64,000 nt of DNA, taken from contig OZ017766.1 of assembly GCA_963969345.1 (NCBI GenBank), positions 10,540,001 to 10,604,000 on the forward strand, written 5' to 3'. This DNA is from Turbatrix aceti. Taxonomy: Eukaryota > Nematoda > Chromadorea > Rhabditida > Panagrolaimidae. Positions 10,936 through 22,317 of this stretch are shown here, piece by piece. The notes under the pieces are model-generated. The model was not told the DNA's origin. It searched no databases and saw only the letters and a list, made by a program, of their open reading frames with translations. The translations under genes and the position numbers were made by a program. The first letter of the stretch is position 1; each line of letters starts with the position of its first letter.

Positions 10936-11671
10936 GTGAATGAGGGAAAAAAAAACAAATTAAAGGCAATGAAGAACAGCAGTGATTTATTTCTTTTTCT
11001 GTTTGAGTCATGCAAATGATGATGCACGTTTATTTTATAATTTGTTTTGTAAGAAAAACCAAATTTTCAGTTCAATTTTTTTATTTCAATTTTCTTACGG
11101 TACACAAATATTTATAATAAACAATTTTAATTTTACGGTATGTATATTCGATAAAATCCAAATTTTACGCTGATAACGGTTTGGCGGGCCATTAGGTCCG
11201 GAGCCATTGATTTGAAAAAGATAATGCACGCTTTATCATAATTGTCAAAATTGTCAATGGCGAAAGCGCGATGGAGGGAGGAGGCGGCGCAGGGTCAAGT
11301 GGGTGAGTGTGAGCGAGCGAGCGATAGCGCAAGGACGATTGCGTAAGACAAAAAAATGATTCTGTTAAATTAATTTTAAAAATGTTGAAAAAAATATTTT
11401 TGAATTCCTTGGAAATAGGCAATCATAATGATGGGTCATTTGACGATCAAAAATCAAAAATGAACAAATTTGAATTTTTGGTTTACAAAAAAATAATTTG
11501 TGCCCGTAACTGGGGTAGGGGCAAATGTGATATCAATAGCATTGCCATTTTTTGCTGAGTATGAAAAACATTTTTTCAATATTTTAAAAATTTATTTGAG
11601 TAATTCAATTTTTTGATCTCTCACAAAATGAAATCCATGGTGAGTGGGCGGACCAGACAGCGGGTGCAGAG
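10936..11671. other. Intergenic, no gene recognised
   Basis: AT-rich sequence upstream of copy 3. The block at about 11190-11340 contains GCGATGGCGAAAG-like and GAGCGAGCGAGCGA motifs, which recur in part near 12100-12140 and 12330-12350 on the far side of the MITE. No coding exon is supported. Confidence 0.5.
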
Positions 11672-12060
11672 CAGGGTTGCGAAATTCCCCGGGGAATGAA
11701 AAATGGGAGAATATTCCCGGGGGATTCCCGGAGATTCCCCAGGGAATCCCCTTTCAAATTCCCCGCGTCCAAATAAAGCCATGCGTCTAAAACGAGGTCT
11801 AAAATAAAAAAAAACACACCAAAAACGGTCTATTTATTAACGTGCATTAAAATTGCAACCTAACTTTCACATTAAAGCGAGATTTGAAGCCCAATTGGCA
11901 AACTTCAAAAAAAATAATCACATCCTTTTACTTTTCTTAATTTTTTCGGAAGTTTTCCGGGGAATTTTGGGGGGAATTTGGCAAAGGTGGGGGAATCCCC
12001 GGGGATTCCCGGGAATATTCCCCGGGGAATCTCCCGGGGAATCCCATCTTCGCAACCCTG
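11672..12060. mobile_element. hAT-type MITE (CAGGGTTGCGAA ends, CCCCGGGG palindromes)
   Basis: This 389-bp element begins CAGGGTTGCGAAATTCCCC and ends with its inverse (TTCGCAACCCTG). GTGCAGAG stands directly on both sides (11664-11671 and 12061-12068), a perfect 8-bp target duplication. The ends fit hAT (CAGGG). Both ends hold runs of TTCCCCGGGGAA-like palindromes. No protein is encoded. Confidence 0.88.
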
Positions 12061-12068
12061 GTGCAGAG

Positions 12069-13351
12069 ACAGACGGCGCACATGCCATCAGTGGAGAGAA
12101 CCGTAACGGAGGTGACAGTGGGCGATTGGGTGATGGCGAAAGATGGCAAAACAAATGATTGTTGTTATTAATTTTGATGATTTATGTATCACATAATTTT
12201 ATGATTTTTGTTAAACTGCTATTTTTCCTAGCCCCCAGTGTTAGTGTTAGTACATATTCTTTGAATATTTTTTTGTGTTTGGTGTTATGCTTTGAAACGG
12301 GTCAATAAGCGATTGCAGCGGGCGAGGATTAATTAGGCGATGGCGAAAGATGCGCGATATTGAAAAGCAACATTATTGCTTATATTTTATAAAAGCGTAA
12401 AACAAATTATATGGGGACCCGAAGGGGCCCCCATTATATTTATGTATTCCAATATTTTTAAAGCGGGTCAAAAACGATTATATGTATTTGATTTGCTTTT
12501 GATAATATGCGAATCGTCGGTTATTCGAAAAGATAATAACAAAAAATAATTCTTTTCTATCGGTAAAATTATGACCGGCAAAAGATAAACGAAAAACGGG
12601 CAAAAAGAAAATAAACAACAAAACGATAGACGATCCTTTTCGATTTTGCGATCCTTCTGATCCTTCCTTGATGCCTTTACCTTGCCTTGCCTTGCCTTCC
12701 CCTTCCTTCCTTTTCCCTTCCTGGGGCCCCCGAAGGGGGCCCCCCCCTTTAGCCTTGTATTTATAATAACAATAATCATTTTAAGCATGTCACAAATGTT
12801 TTTCAGGTATTTGAATTCAACAACGCAATCACAAAAGACAAAGAATTGAAATTTATAACGCGATATAAAATTGATGTAGTATAGCTTCTATCTTGACATT
12901 CATAATCAGGAGTTATACAAATAAATTTGACATTCATAATCGGTACCTAACAAAGCGAAACAGTAAATTGCAAGGCACCAAGCGCACCTGCGTTGCTTTT
13001 TATTGACAGCACGTTGTGTGACAAATTCATCAGATATGTTTTTCATTAACGTGTTTTTTTACATGTTGAATTAATATACTTCGTTTTAAATCACGGTCGA
13101 GCATAACGTAAGGTATTGTCAGGTTGACGCCAAAAGGGGCTTTGGGGGCCGAGAAAAAACGGCCCCGGCCCCCGGGGGGCCGAAAGGGGCCGCGGCCCCC
13201 GGGGCCGGCCCCCGATTTTTGACATGCCTGGTTGTCAGTAATAAACGTTCTCGATATTTCTCCGTCTACCTCGCCACCAGGATCTCGCTGCACTGTGCCG
13301 CGACCTACCCACCACCACCCCCAACGACTCGCCTCGAACCCGCGCCCACGA
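12069..13351. other. Gene-free region with GC-rich palindromic and low-complexity blocks
   Basis: GGGGCCCC-type palindromic blocks occur at about 12414-12432, 12722-12747 and 13140-13215 in otherwise AT-rich DNA. A CCTT-rich tract runs from about 12650 to 12720. TTGACATTCATAATC is repeated directly near 12895 and 12930. The stretch 13240-13340 is proline/threonine-rich in one frame, but it has no start, splice context or family match. Nothing here supports a gene. Confidence 0.5.
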
Positions 13352-14420
13352 GCGCCACGGAGAAGTCGAAATCAAGCTTGCGTCCCGTTAAAGTTAAGTT
13401 TGCGCCGGCCATTTGTAAACTTGCCATAAAAAGGACGCAAGCTTAACTCTGACTCGACGCAAGCTTAACGTATAGGCGTAAAATTTGCATATTAGGTAGC
13501 GTTCGTGCCCGGTTGTTATTTTGTGTTTTCCATCCCTATTGTGTCCCCTTGTGTCCACGTTTTCTCATCGCATCTTTTTATATGCTCAAATTAACAAAAC
13601 AATCATCAAGTTAACAAAAAAAGACAAGAATAACGCCGGATCAACGGCTAACCATGGGTGCTGTTGTCGTCGATGTGCGGGTATGATCACCGGTGCCAGT
13701 TCCGTCGCGGACGCGTTCGTCGTCAAGCATTTTTGATTCAGCGGTATTTTCGTAATGATGATTCAGGGGCGCTTTTCATGATTCTGATTCCTGAAAAAAA
13801 TATATAATCTTTTTGTTAAATGTACATAAAAACTTACAAACAATCCTCGAAGTTGTTCCGAATCATAAAAAGTAGTTGTTGGTAAAGAAGTGCTTCTCTC
13901 GGCAATCATCACTCCGCGCAACGTCGAAACTGATATCTAAAACGAAAAAAAACAACAGATAAAAAGCAAAAGCTCGACACAAACGGACAAATGCGAATAC
14001 TGACTGAAAACAAGAAAGAATTGAAACATGAATCGAATGCAAAATTTTTATCGAAAGATCGCGAAGTCAATTTCGCTTTGAGATTCGATAACTTTTCATC
14101 AAAAAAAACAAAAAAAGTAAAATTTGAATTGAACAACTTCAGGCAAATTGCCAAATTAAGGGGCAGAAGTCTGACTTTGCTGCACCGCAAGCTTGATACG
14201 ACCAATTTTTGACAAAATGTTAAGTTTGTGCCATGTAAATGTCAGATTGCAGTCCTACGAACAGCGAAAAACGTTCATTTTTTTATTTTTTCATTTTTTT
14301 CAAACTTGTTGCAAGTTTGTCGCAAGTCTGACATCGCTTAAGTCGACCGTAATCTAACTTCACATGCCGTAAGTCTGACTCTGCGTCGACGCAAGCTTGA
14401 TTTCGATTTCTCCGTGGCGC
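13352..14420. mobile_element. Inverted-repeat element (CGCCACGGAGAA ends)
   Basis: The sequence from 13352 (CGCCACGGAGAAGTCGAAAT followed by CAAGCTTGCGTC) recurs as a reverse complement at about 14387-14420. Motifs such as GACGCAAGCTT are scattered inside in both orientations. The 1.07-kb interior has no protein I recognise. I could not identify a target-site duplication, so the exact ends are uncertain. Confidence 0.6.
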
Positions 14421-15689
14421 GCGTTCGGTGAGTCACTTGTATTTTCCGCGCCCCTCTTTTCAGTGGTGATACCACGCGTAGTGAGTCACTTCCGCGATTC
14501 ATTCGTTTTTGCTTCGGAGTTTTATGTCGGTCTTCTCAGATTGCCCCAAAAAGTTGTTTTCTCGTCGTACACTGAAAAAAATCATGTCAGGAAAAACAGC
14601 CAAATTTGGCTGTTTTTGTGCTATTTCCAAAAACGACAGTTTTCTCTGACACATTTCTGGCTGTTAAAACTGACACATTTGGCCACAAAAACTGACAAAT
14701 GGGTTTTTCCCGCGCTTTTTCGTCGCCCTGCTTTTTGCCATTGATTTCCCCCATTTGTGCCATTGCAACCGTAGTTTACATCATAATTTATCATTATCAA
14801 ACAAATAATCAACAAAAAAGCATACACAAAAAATCAGCGGAATTTGTCGTTCTTGTGGAGCTGTTTGCTCGTCTGTTTCTGTTCTGGAGTGTCACCGTGT
14901 AAGTAGGCCAGAGCTTGCAGTAGCCGTTGTCGAGTTCATCATGTCGTCGCCGTCAACGTCGATTTCACCGCTGCCCCTTGACCGTTGATGAAGCCGATTG
15001 GGCCTAAAAATCAAGAAAATTAGCTCGGTTTTCAATTTTTTTCCAAAAACTTACATTTTGCATGCAGGCAAGAGTGTATGAAGGCTATGTGAAGTAATCT
15101 GAAAGCTTGGAAGAATTACTGAATACAAAATAAAACCCTAGGTATTTTTTATCAAAAAATTTGATGCCAACTGCCTTTCAATCATTTTTCACCTTTTTTT
15201 GCAATTGTGAAGCCAAATCTTGGCACCCCAGCTGTCGCAGCGCAATCCTACCTAACAAATCACAGAACTCTCATGGCACAATCGCATAAAAGGGAAAAAA
15301 ATGATTGAAACTTGGTTGGTATACAAAAAATAGTAAAACCGCCCCAAAACTTGGAAAAATTCAAAAACCTACGTCGGTGGAGGAAATTTTGCTCGGATAA
15401 GGGTGCCTGTAGGTTGTACATGCCTGGAGGGTGTCGCCAGACGAGTCTGAAACAAAACCAAAACAATTCACGCTAAAAAACAACAATTACAACACGAACG
15501 AGAAAAAAATAACATAACAAAAAAAGAACAAAGTTGGGCTGATCAAGCCGAGCGCTGCGACGCAATATTCGTGTTGAGACTCCTCAACAACGGAAAAGTC
15601 GCAGAACGCGCTATTTGTAAAATTAATTGGACGAAATTTATTTCTAAATTCGAAAACTTAAGTTTTTGAATAGATATTTGTACGTTTTT

Positions 15690-17470
15690 TGTTTTGATAA
15701 AATAGAATCGAGTATTGTCATTCGAACTGGGCTATTGGCATTTTTCAAAATTTTCATCTTTGCCAAAATTGAAGGAGGTGTATTAGAAAACTCATTACTT
15801 GGTAAAAAATAAAGTTACACGCAAAATTACAAATGATTTCGAAGCACAACAAAATTCTCTATCTATTAAAAATATAAACATGCTTTGAAATAATTTTCAA
15901 ATGCCTGAAAAACTCAAACTTCAAAAACTTTTTCCTGAAAAATGAATTTTCGAAACTTTATCGAAGTGTAATCCAAAAACTAAAATCAGAATCGGATTCT
16001 ACAGTATCTTTTACATCTGTAGTGATTGTGTCAGAATTTTACATTTATTCCGCGCGCCAGTGCAAATTTTCTTCTGAACCTCCTTTTTTTTGTTGAGCAA
16101 ACACCAAAATTTTTCAAAGTAGGGTTCGGTAAAAAAATCGGCATGGATCGCGTTCGAAATGCATTTACGCGACAAGGTAGGGTCCGGGGCAGAAATGAAC
16201 GCTGAAGCGAATGGCGTACTCAGTTTTTTAAATTGAGTTCTAAAAAGTTCCGAAAACCTAATTTTTCTCAGAAATTTAATTTTTTTCGAAACTTCTAAAG
16301 TGATAAGGTATAGTTTTTTATTCAAAATCAGTTAGAGAATTTTGTTTCGCTTCAGAATTGCTTTTGTTTGCCTTCCTAGCTCATTTTGTTTATGCGCCGC
16401 GATTTTTCTACCATACCTTCTTCGATTTTGTCAATTTTGAACGAATTAAAAAAAAGAATTATGTCAGCATAAAGAACACCCCTGAAACTGTCCGTAAACA
16501 AAATTTCATAAAGAAAACTGAATTTTGGGCTGAGTTACATTTTTTTGTAATTTGGTGCGAAATCCAAATCCTCAAAATGCATTGACTTGCGCGCGCAACA
16601 TGCGAAAGCCTCGGCAGTCGGGTGCGCTTTGGAGCTCTGGACAAAAGTCGGTTGAATTAAATTTATTTAAAAAATTCAAAACAATGAGCGTTTATTGTCT
16701 ATTGTCTTCATTTTTTTAGTACAAATAGAATCAAACATCGTCTTTCAAATGAGGCGATTCCTGTTTTGCAAAGTTGGCATTTGTGACATATTTGAGTAGG
16801 GTGTACTAGAAAAATCATATTTATGTACGTAATAAAGATCGAAACCCAATCCAAAATGCATTCGACGCGCAACAAAATTTTCTTTTTAACGATTATATTT
16901 AGTCTTACCCTAATGATTAGGCAAGTGCAAGAAAAAATTAAATTTTTGAAACAAAAATTTTGTTTCGAAAATTTCGAAACATTTTCGAAACCGGATCAAA
17001 AAACGAATATCAAAATTAGATTCCGCAGCATCTTTTACGTCTAAGAGCGGTGTTTCAGAATTTTTTCTCTTTCCGACGCGCCGGTGTATAATTTCTCCTG
17101 AACCCTACTTTTTTTGAGTTCCAGGCAACAAAAATTTTCAAAGTAGGGTTCGGCAAAAAAATCAACAAACGGCGCGTTTGTTATGCATTTTTTTGAAAAT
17201 TTAGGCTCAGGGGTAAAAATGAACGCAGAATACAATGGTGCTATCAGTTTTGTGACTCGGGTTCTAAAAATTTTCGAAAACCTAATTTTTTTCGGAAATT
17301 TCAATTTTTTCGAAACTTTCAAAGTGACAAGGGGTATATTTTTTTTCAAAATTAGTTAGAGAATTTTATTGCGCTTCAGAATTGCTGTCCCACGCATTTT
17401 TAGCTCTTCTGGTTCATTCACAGCGATTTATTTACCATACCTCTCTCAAATTCGACAATTTTGGCCGATT
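15690..17470. repeat. Two diverged tandem copies of a repeat of about 1 kb
   Basis: About 15690-16450 and 16715-17470 align along their length. Matching landmarks include the rare-frame segments 16011-16325 and 17041-17349 on the minus strand, whose translations resemble each other (both containing a DFF.EPYFE motif), and GTTAGAGAATTTT near 16330 and 17355. The copies differ by many substitutions and small indels, so the duplication is old. Confidence 0.65.
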
Positions 17471-17570
17471 TCGGCAGTCAAAATTGTTCGAACATTTGTA
17501 TTTTTGCTTGGCAAAAAACTAGAAATGCCGAATACAATAGAAAAACACCATAAAAACATTTTTTGTATTG

Positions 17571-17645
17571 CGGGATTCGAACCGCACACCCTCAGCTTCG
17601 CAGTCCAACCCCCTACCAGCATCGCTATTTTGGAAAAAGCTGGGT
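17571..17645 (-). repeat. tRNA-like pseudogene or tRNA-derived SINE head
   Basis: On the minus strand, GGTTCGAATCC (17583-17573) is a perfect B box. TAGCGATGCTGG (17627-17616) resembles an A box at a tRNA-like distance. The arms between them do not fold into a proper anticodon stem, and the acceptor stem does not pair, so I do not call a functional tRNA. A tRNA pseudogene or a SINE promoter is more likely. Confidence 0.55.
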
Positions 17646-17976
17646 TTTTTTTCATTTTCGCCGCGGCTGAAACCAGATGACTTATCTCCTATCATTTTCA
17701 CCCAAAGATGATAATTCCCCTTTTAAAACGATGCTGGGAACACAAGAAAACATTTACATATGCAGAATGCCACAAAAAACCCTCAACAACCCAGTTTGAA
17801 AAACTGAGCTTTTGAAATATGTCAGTTTTTCCTGACAAGAAAATGGCTGTTTTGAAAACAGCCAAAATTTGGCTGTTTTTTTGTACAAAAAGTGTCAGTT
17901 TTGAAAACTGACATAAAAATTTTTTCTCAGTGTACCATACCATGGACGCCCACCCGGAAGTCCATTGTATAGAAAT

Positions 17977-18510
17977 CAGAGTTGTTCAATTCGACAATTT
18001 TCAGTGCTCGCTCTGCCCGCGCTCTTTGAGCAATTCAATTTTTCGTGCTCGCTCTGCTCATGCTCTTTGAATTCCTAAAATTTTCGCGCTCGCTCCGCTC
18101 GCGCTCTTTTATTCTCAGATTCTCTGCTCTTGCTCTGCTCACGCTCGTGAGTTGAGCAGGAGCGAGCAATGAGCAAACATGGCTCACACATGAAAATGTG
18201 AATTTTGAGTCACAAATTCAGTCCCTTGCTAAAAGAAAGACCGCATATTGCTTGGAGATACCTCCAACATCGTGTTTATGATCGAAACTACCAGTATTTT
18301 AATATTTGTAGCACTAAATTTATAGTGAGCAGTGCTCATTTTAAAAATTTCTTTTGCTCGCTCTGCTCGCTCTCTTTGAGCAATTCAATTTTTCGTGCTC
18401 GCTCTGCTCACGCTCATTGAGCACTCCAATTTTTCGCTCTCGCTCCGCTCGCGCTCGTGAGCTGAGCAGGAGCGAGCAGTGAGCAGGAGCAATTGATGGA
18501 GCTAATATAT
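17977..18510 (+). mobile_element. MITE of the CAGAGTTGTTCAATT family, right end decayed
   Basis: It starts CAGAGTTGTTCAATTCGACA and continues with tandem TGCTCGCTCTGCTC-type repeats. It aligns over about 500 bp with the reverse complement of the intact element at 45274-45681, including the unique central part near 18270-18340. The right terminus has diverged after about 18505, so no target duplication can be read. It contains about 80 bp (near 18190-18265) that the other copy lacks. Confidence 0.75.
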
Positions 18511-19376
18511 TTTTTCTTTCACTTTTCCCGATAGAGCAGAAACCAATCTACAAGATAGGGCTGCGAAAACCGCTTCGGCGTGTAATATACGGATGCTGGA
18601 GCCAAGCAACGGACAGAAACGGGCGGAAAAAGCAGAAATCACATTTTTTCAAAACATTCAGATGTTTTTTGTAAATACTAAAAACACCAGTCGATTTCTC
18701 GTGCCAAGATACCCTTGTATACCAAAAATTAGAATTTTTGAAGCGAATTTGACGTCGGAAACTTCCAGAAGCCGAAACTCCAGAATCCGTCATCTAAAAA
18801 AATTTTGATATGGAAATTTGGAACCTCCCTATAGGTGCCTACAACTTTGGCACAAAACATCGGAAGCTGTAAAATGCCTGTGTAGCCGGAAATGAATCTT
18901 CTCGTAGAGTGGCTCTTAATTGTACAAATGAAGAATTTAAATTTGATAATACAAGTTATGTAATCATTTTATCTCGCGTTTTTAATTCTAATTCCGTGTC
19001 TTTTTTGATTGCACTGTTAATTCATGTATGCAAAAAACATTTGTTGAATTGTTAAGGTAATTGATGTATTTATTTATAAAAAATTGTAAGATTTTCTTAC
19101 TTCTTTTGCAAGTTTTTACATGGTTTTTTGTTGCGAAAATCAGTAATTTATTACCAAAAAAAAATAATCACTAAATTCTTTTTCTTTTTGTAACAAATGT
19201 AGTAGATCGGACTCGTTGCACGTGTAACATAAATTATTTCATTATACCATATTTACATATTTATTTATTTACTTCACCATTACTGGTTAGTTATCATTAG
19301 ACCAGATGCTAGAAGCATAATTACATACATATATACCAGTGTTATTCTTACATAAGTCAAAGTCGTATAAAATCAG
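18511..19376. other. Intergenic, contains a reversed retroposon-like tail
   Basis: AT-rich sequence with no gene. At 19261-19310 the minus strand carries the CTAATGATAACTAACCA plus (AAAT)n module described at 4777-4855. The rest shows nothing that I can support. Confidence 0.5.
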
Positions 19377-21464
19377 TCATTTAAAAAAAATGCGACTCAT
19401 CAAGATCAGTAAAAGCACCGACGTCATCCACGGGTAGCGCGGAGCACATGCATTTGTTTCATCGCCGTCATCACCATCATCACCGTTACCGTCTACCGGA
19501 TCATTATTATTGCCGTCTTCACCATGAACCGTTAAATTCCCTCTTTGAAGTTGATTGTAAAGATCGTCAAGAGACAAAGCTGAAAAAAGTGTCACAAAAC
19601 AAGATTAGACGCGGATCAACTCACTGAAGCTCAGTTCCTGTACAAAATAATTCGTTTCTTCAGTTTGTGTTTTGTAGTACTCGATCTTTTTGATGGATCC
19701 GTCACTCTTGATGCCAACGTAAAGGATTTCTTTACCATTGAGCAGGTAAACCGCAGAAAAGTACTTATTCGCAGTTGCGGGATTCACGTCGCAATACATG
19801 AAAGTATCGCTTCCACAGTTCGGACAAGGAAAGATCGGACTGGATACGTCGTTGTCAAGACTGACGAGTTCGGCTTCCTTATTTTCCGTGTAAGCCAACA
19901 ACCAGCGGACTGTGCGATTGCCAAAATCGCAGTTCACGGCTATTGTCGAGCGGCTTTGAACGTGCACGTATGCGTTGATATCATCAGTCTTACTGAGCTG
20001 TTGTGTGGAATTTTTAGTAGAAAAGTCAAAATCCACGCGAAAAACGCAGTATTGAAAATTGACGTTGTTCAAGAGAAAATATACTAAAAACGGAAACAAA
20101 ATAGGAAAATATCTCGAATGTGACCGTAACGTACCTTCAAAGGATATAATCTTTTCATTGTGTTCGAGCATCTTAGGAGCAGCAGCGACGGTTATCGTTT
20201 CGTCTTTAAATTTACAATCATGCATGTATTCGAGGGGTTTAAAGATTGTATAAGGCTTCTCATTGTAGACGAAACGAACGGTAAAGTCTCGCGACGAACC
20301 ATCGAACTTGTAGTACAAGAAGAGCGGGGAATACGAACTCGTACTGGTACTGTAAAAGAAAAACGGAACTTCTTTGTCTGAAGCAGACTCTAATTATTTG
20401 TGTCACCGATAGCAAATCAACTTACAGTCCTTTTCTATCGGTGGACGGTCGTAGCTTTTTTGGTCCGTAGAAATGAGTTTTCCATCTTTAGTTATTATCA
20501 TGCCAGCGAACGATTGAGAGTCATAAGGTATCTCAGTAGCATATTTTTGGGGAACTAAAACAAAATTTGTTCGAATGAAAATGAAACAAAAAAAACTTAC
20601 AGGAAGCAGAAAAATTGCTTACGTAGTTGTATTTTGCACAAGCAGTTTCAATAGCCGTTTTGATAGGATGCATCGTATAACTAGTACCATCAATCGTACA
20701 AATACGTGCCATGGGATTATTGGGATCTATACGAACTTTAGTGTTTCTGGATTGGTAAGTTAGCCCTTCATAACTTATATCAGGCTAAAACACCAGTGTG
20801 TGCATTGGATAAAAAAGGAAAAAATTCTTACCTCTGTCACTTCTGCAACATTTATTGAATAGGTATATCTTACACGTCGTGTAAAATCATCCCCATTAAT
20901 TGGGGATACGTAATCGATTTCCATGAAATATGAAGTATTATAGTCCACAATAAAAAATTTACCGGCGGACGTAGGATCGAACTTGATATCTGTATTTTTG
21001 TTCGCATTATTATACGTCCCGTAATCTGCCTCATAGTAGTTCTGTGAAATCAGCGTATCTAAAAAACATTTATGTTTTTTTGCAAAACAATATTATAATG
21101 TAACTTACGATCCTCATAACCGTGGTCAAGCATGATTGAAACTTGCAGGACGTTATTGTCGTCAACATAAAAACAAAAAAAACCAAAGTACACAACTATA
21201 CGATCATCATAAAAGTAGGTAGTGTGACTCATGGACGATTTTTTTCTTTTGCACCAGCCTTTCGGTGCGTTCGAAGGCAGAACGCGATCATACACGTAAA
21301 TCGTGCAGTCATCCAGTAGCTCTATTTGGAACACTTCTGAAAGAAACTTGTGCAGAAAGAGAAAAAGGGAAAAGCAAATACTCACTGCCGTACATATCCA
21401 TGAATAGTGCACGTACAAGAGGCAAAGCGCCAAGGATAATCAGAAAAGCATAGTCGATGCGCAT
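19377..21464 (-). CDS. Secreted or membrane-anchored protein of unknown family (8 exons)
   Basis: The exons are 21464-21386, 21336-21109, 21058-20832, 20784-20601, 20554-20426, 20377-20135, 20083-19625 and 19579-19377. Together they give 583 aa with every junction GT-AG and in phase. The N-terminus MRIDYAFLIILGALPLVRA is a signal peptide. The body has scattered cysteines (including CPNCGSDTFMYCD) and predicted N-glycosylation sites, but no domain I recognise. An acidic Gly/Asp linker precedes a C-terminal hydrophobic segment (WMTSVLLLILMSRIFF), which suggests a GPI signal or a single membrane anchor. Part of exon 7 is duplicated at 21690-21991. I assign no function. Confidence 0.75.
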
Positions 21465-21689
21465 CGTCAGTGAGATAGAATTAGTCACGACTGTTTTACT
21501 TGCGTGACTACATACGACTATGTCGTTATCATGTAAAAGTTTAGCATCAGTTTTTTGCGAACGTGACAAATCATTGCAATAAAACCAAAAAAGCATTCCA
21601 GACCATGGTCCAGATCAAGATACCATGGTCTATTTAACGATGTTGCATTAATGCAAAATGTTAGTTTGAATTCGTGTAAGATTTTGATC

Positions 21690-21991
21690 AGGTAAACCGC
21701 AGAGTAGTACTTACTCGCAGTTGCGGGATTCACGTCGCAATACATGAAAGTATCGCTTCCACAGTTCGGACAGGGAAAGATCGGACTGGATACGTCGTTG
21801 TCAAGACTGACGAGTTCGGCTTCCTTATTTTCCGTGTAAGCCAACAACCAGCGGACCAGAGTTGTCGACCGAGCCAAAATTGCCGAGCCGAGCATTCGAG
21901 CCGCTCGGCTAGGCTCGCTCGAATGCTCGAAATTCTCGGCTCGGTCGACAACTCTGCAGCGGACTGTGTGATTGCCAAAGTCGCAGTTCAC
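21690..21991 (-). pseudogene. Partial duplicate of exon 7 of the upstream secreted-protein gene
   Basis: Without the 100-bp insertion and one 8-bp duplication, this block matches 19744-19938 at roughly 97% by eye. It starts and ends inside the exon, with no splice sites. It is therefore a recent small segmental copy without function, useful as the empty-site reference for the MITE at 21857-21956. Confidence 0.85.
21857..21956. mobile_element. 100-bp hAT-type MITE
   Basis: The ends CAGAGTTGTCGACCGAGCC are perfectly inverted for 19 bp. CAGCGGAC stands on both sides (21849-21856 and 21957-21964). The parental exon at about 19890-19900 has a single CAGCGGAC at this point, which proves both the insertion and the target duplication. 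The interior is a set of GCTCG-rich palindromic pieces. Confidence 0.95.
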
Positions 21992-22149
21992 TCACATCAG
22001 GCCAGATGGACTGCTTTCTAATTCATTTGCAAGTTTGTCTTACAAAAACGTTAATTTTTTGATAAATTGTTTTTCAGTATATTTATGTCACCTCCAAAAA
22101 GTAAAATTAATAATTTATACCACATAAAATTATTACATTGCCCGAGATA

Positions 22150-22190
22150 TTTATTTATTTATTTATTTCACCATTACTCAGTCTATATAC
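22150..22190 (-). repeat. Truncated retroposon-like tail
   Basis: On the minus strand, GACTGAGTAATGGTGAAATAAATAAATAAATAA is the last part of the module seen at 4777-4855 and 50404-50480, cut off at its 5' side. Confidence 0.5.
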
Positions 22191-22317
22191 AAATATTTAG
22201 TATGTAGTTGCAAAAAAATGTTAATAATTGTCAGATCAGAAACCATAATAGTTATTTGTTGACAGTTGATTAAAACATTAATATTAGATACAAAAAAATG
22301 TTGAACGTCAGATGCCG

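Larger units (their letters stand above)
14570..17932. mobile_element. Candidate TA-flanked element with CACTGA ends
   Basis: Both limits read TA-CACTGA(G)AAAAAA followed by ATGTCAG and AGCCAAATTTGGCTGTTTT-type palindromes, in inverted orientation (14568-14700 and 17800-17934). CACTG ends at TA dinucleotides fit Tc1/mariner-like elements. A 3.4-kb span without a transposase would be a large non-autonomous element or two independent insertions; I cannot decide which. Confidence 0.4.

Noticed and set aside
17571..17645. Functional tRNA gene
   Set aside because: The B box is perfect and an A-box-like string is present, but the anticodon and acceptor stems do not pair.
14570..17932. Complete Tc1/mariner transposon
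   Set aside because: Ends and TA flanks fit, but no transposase frame is present; retained only as a low-confidence candidate.
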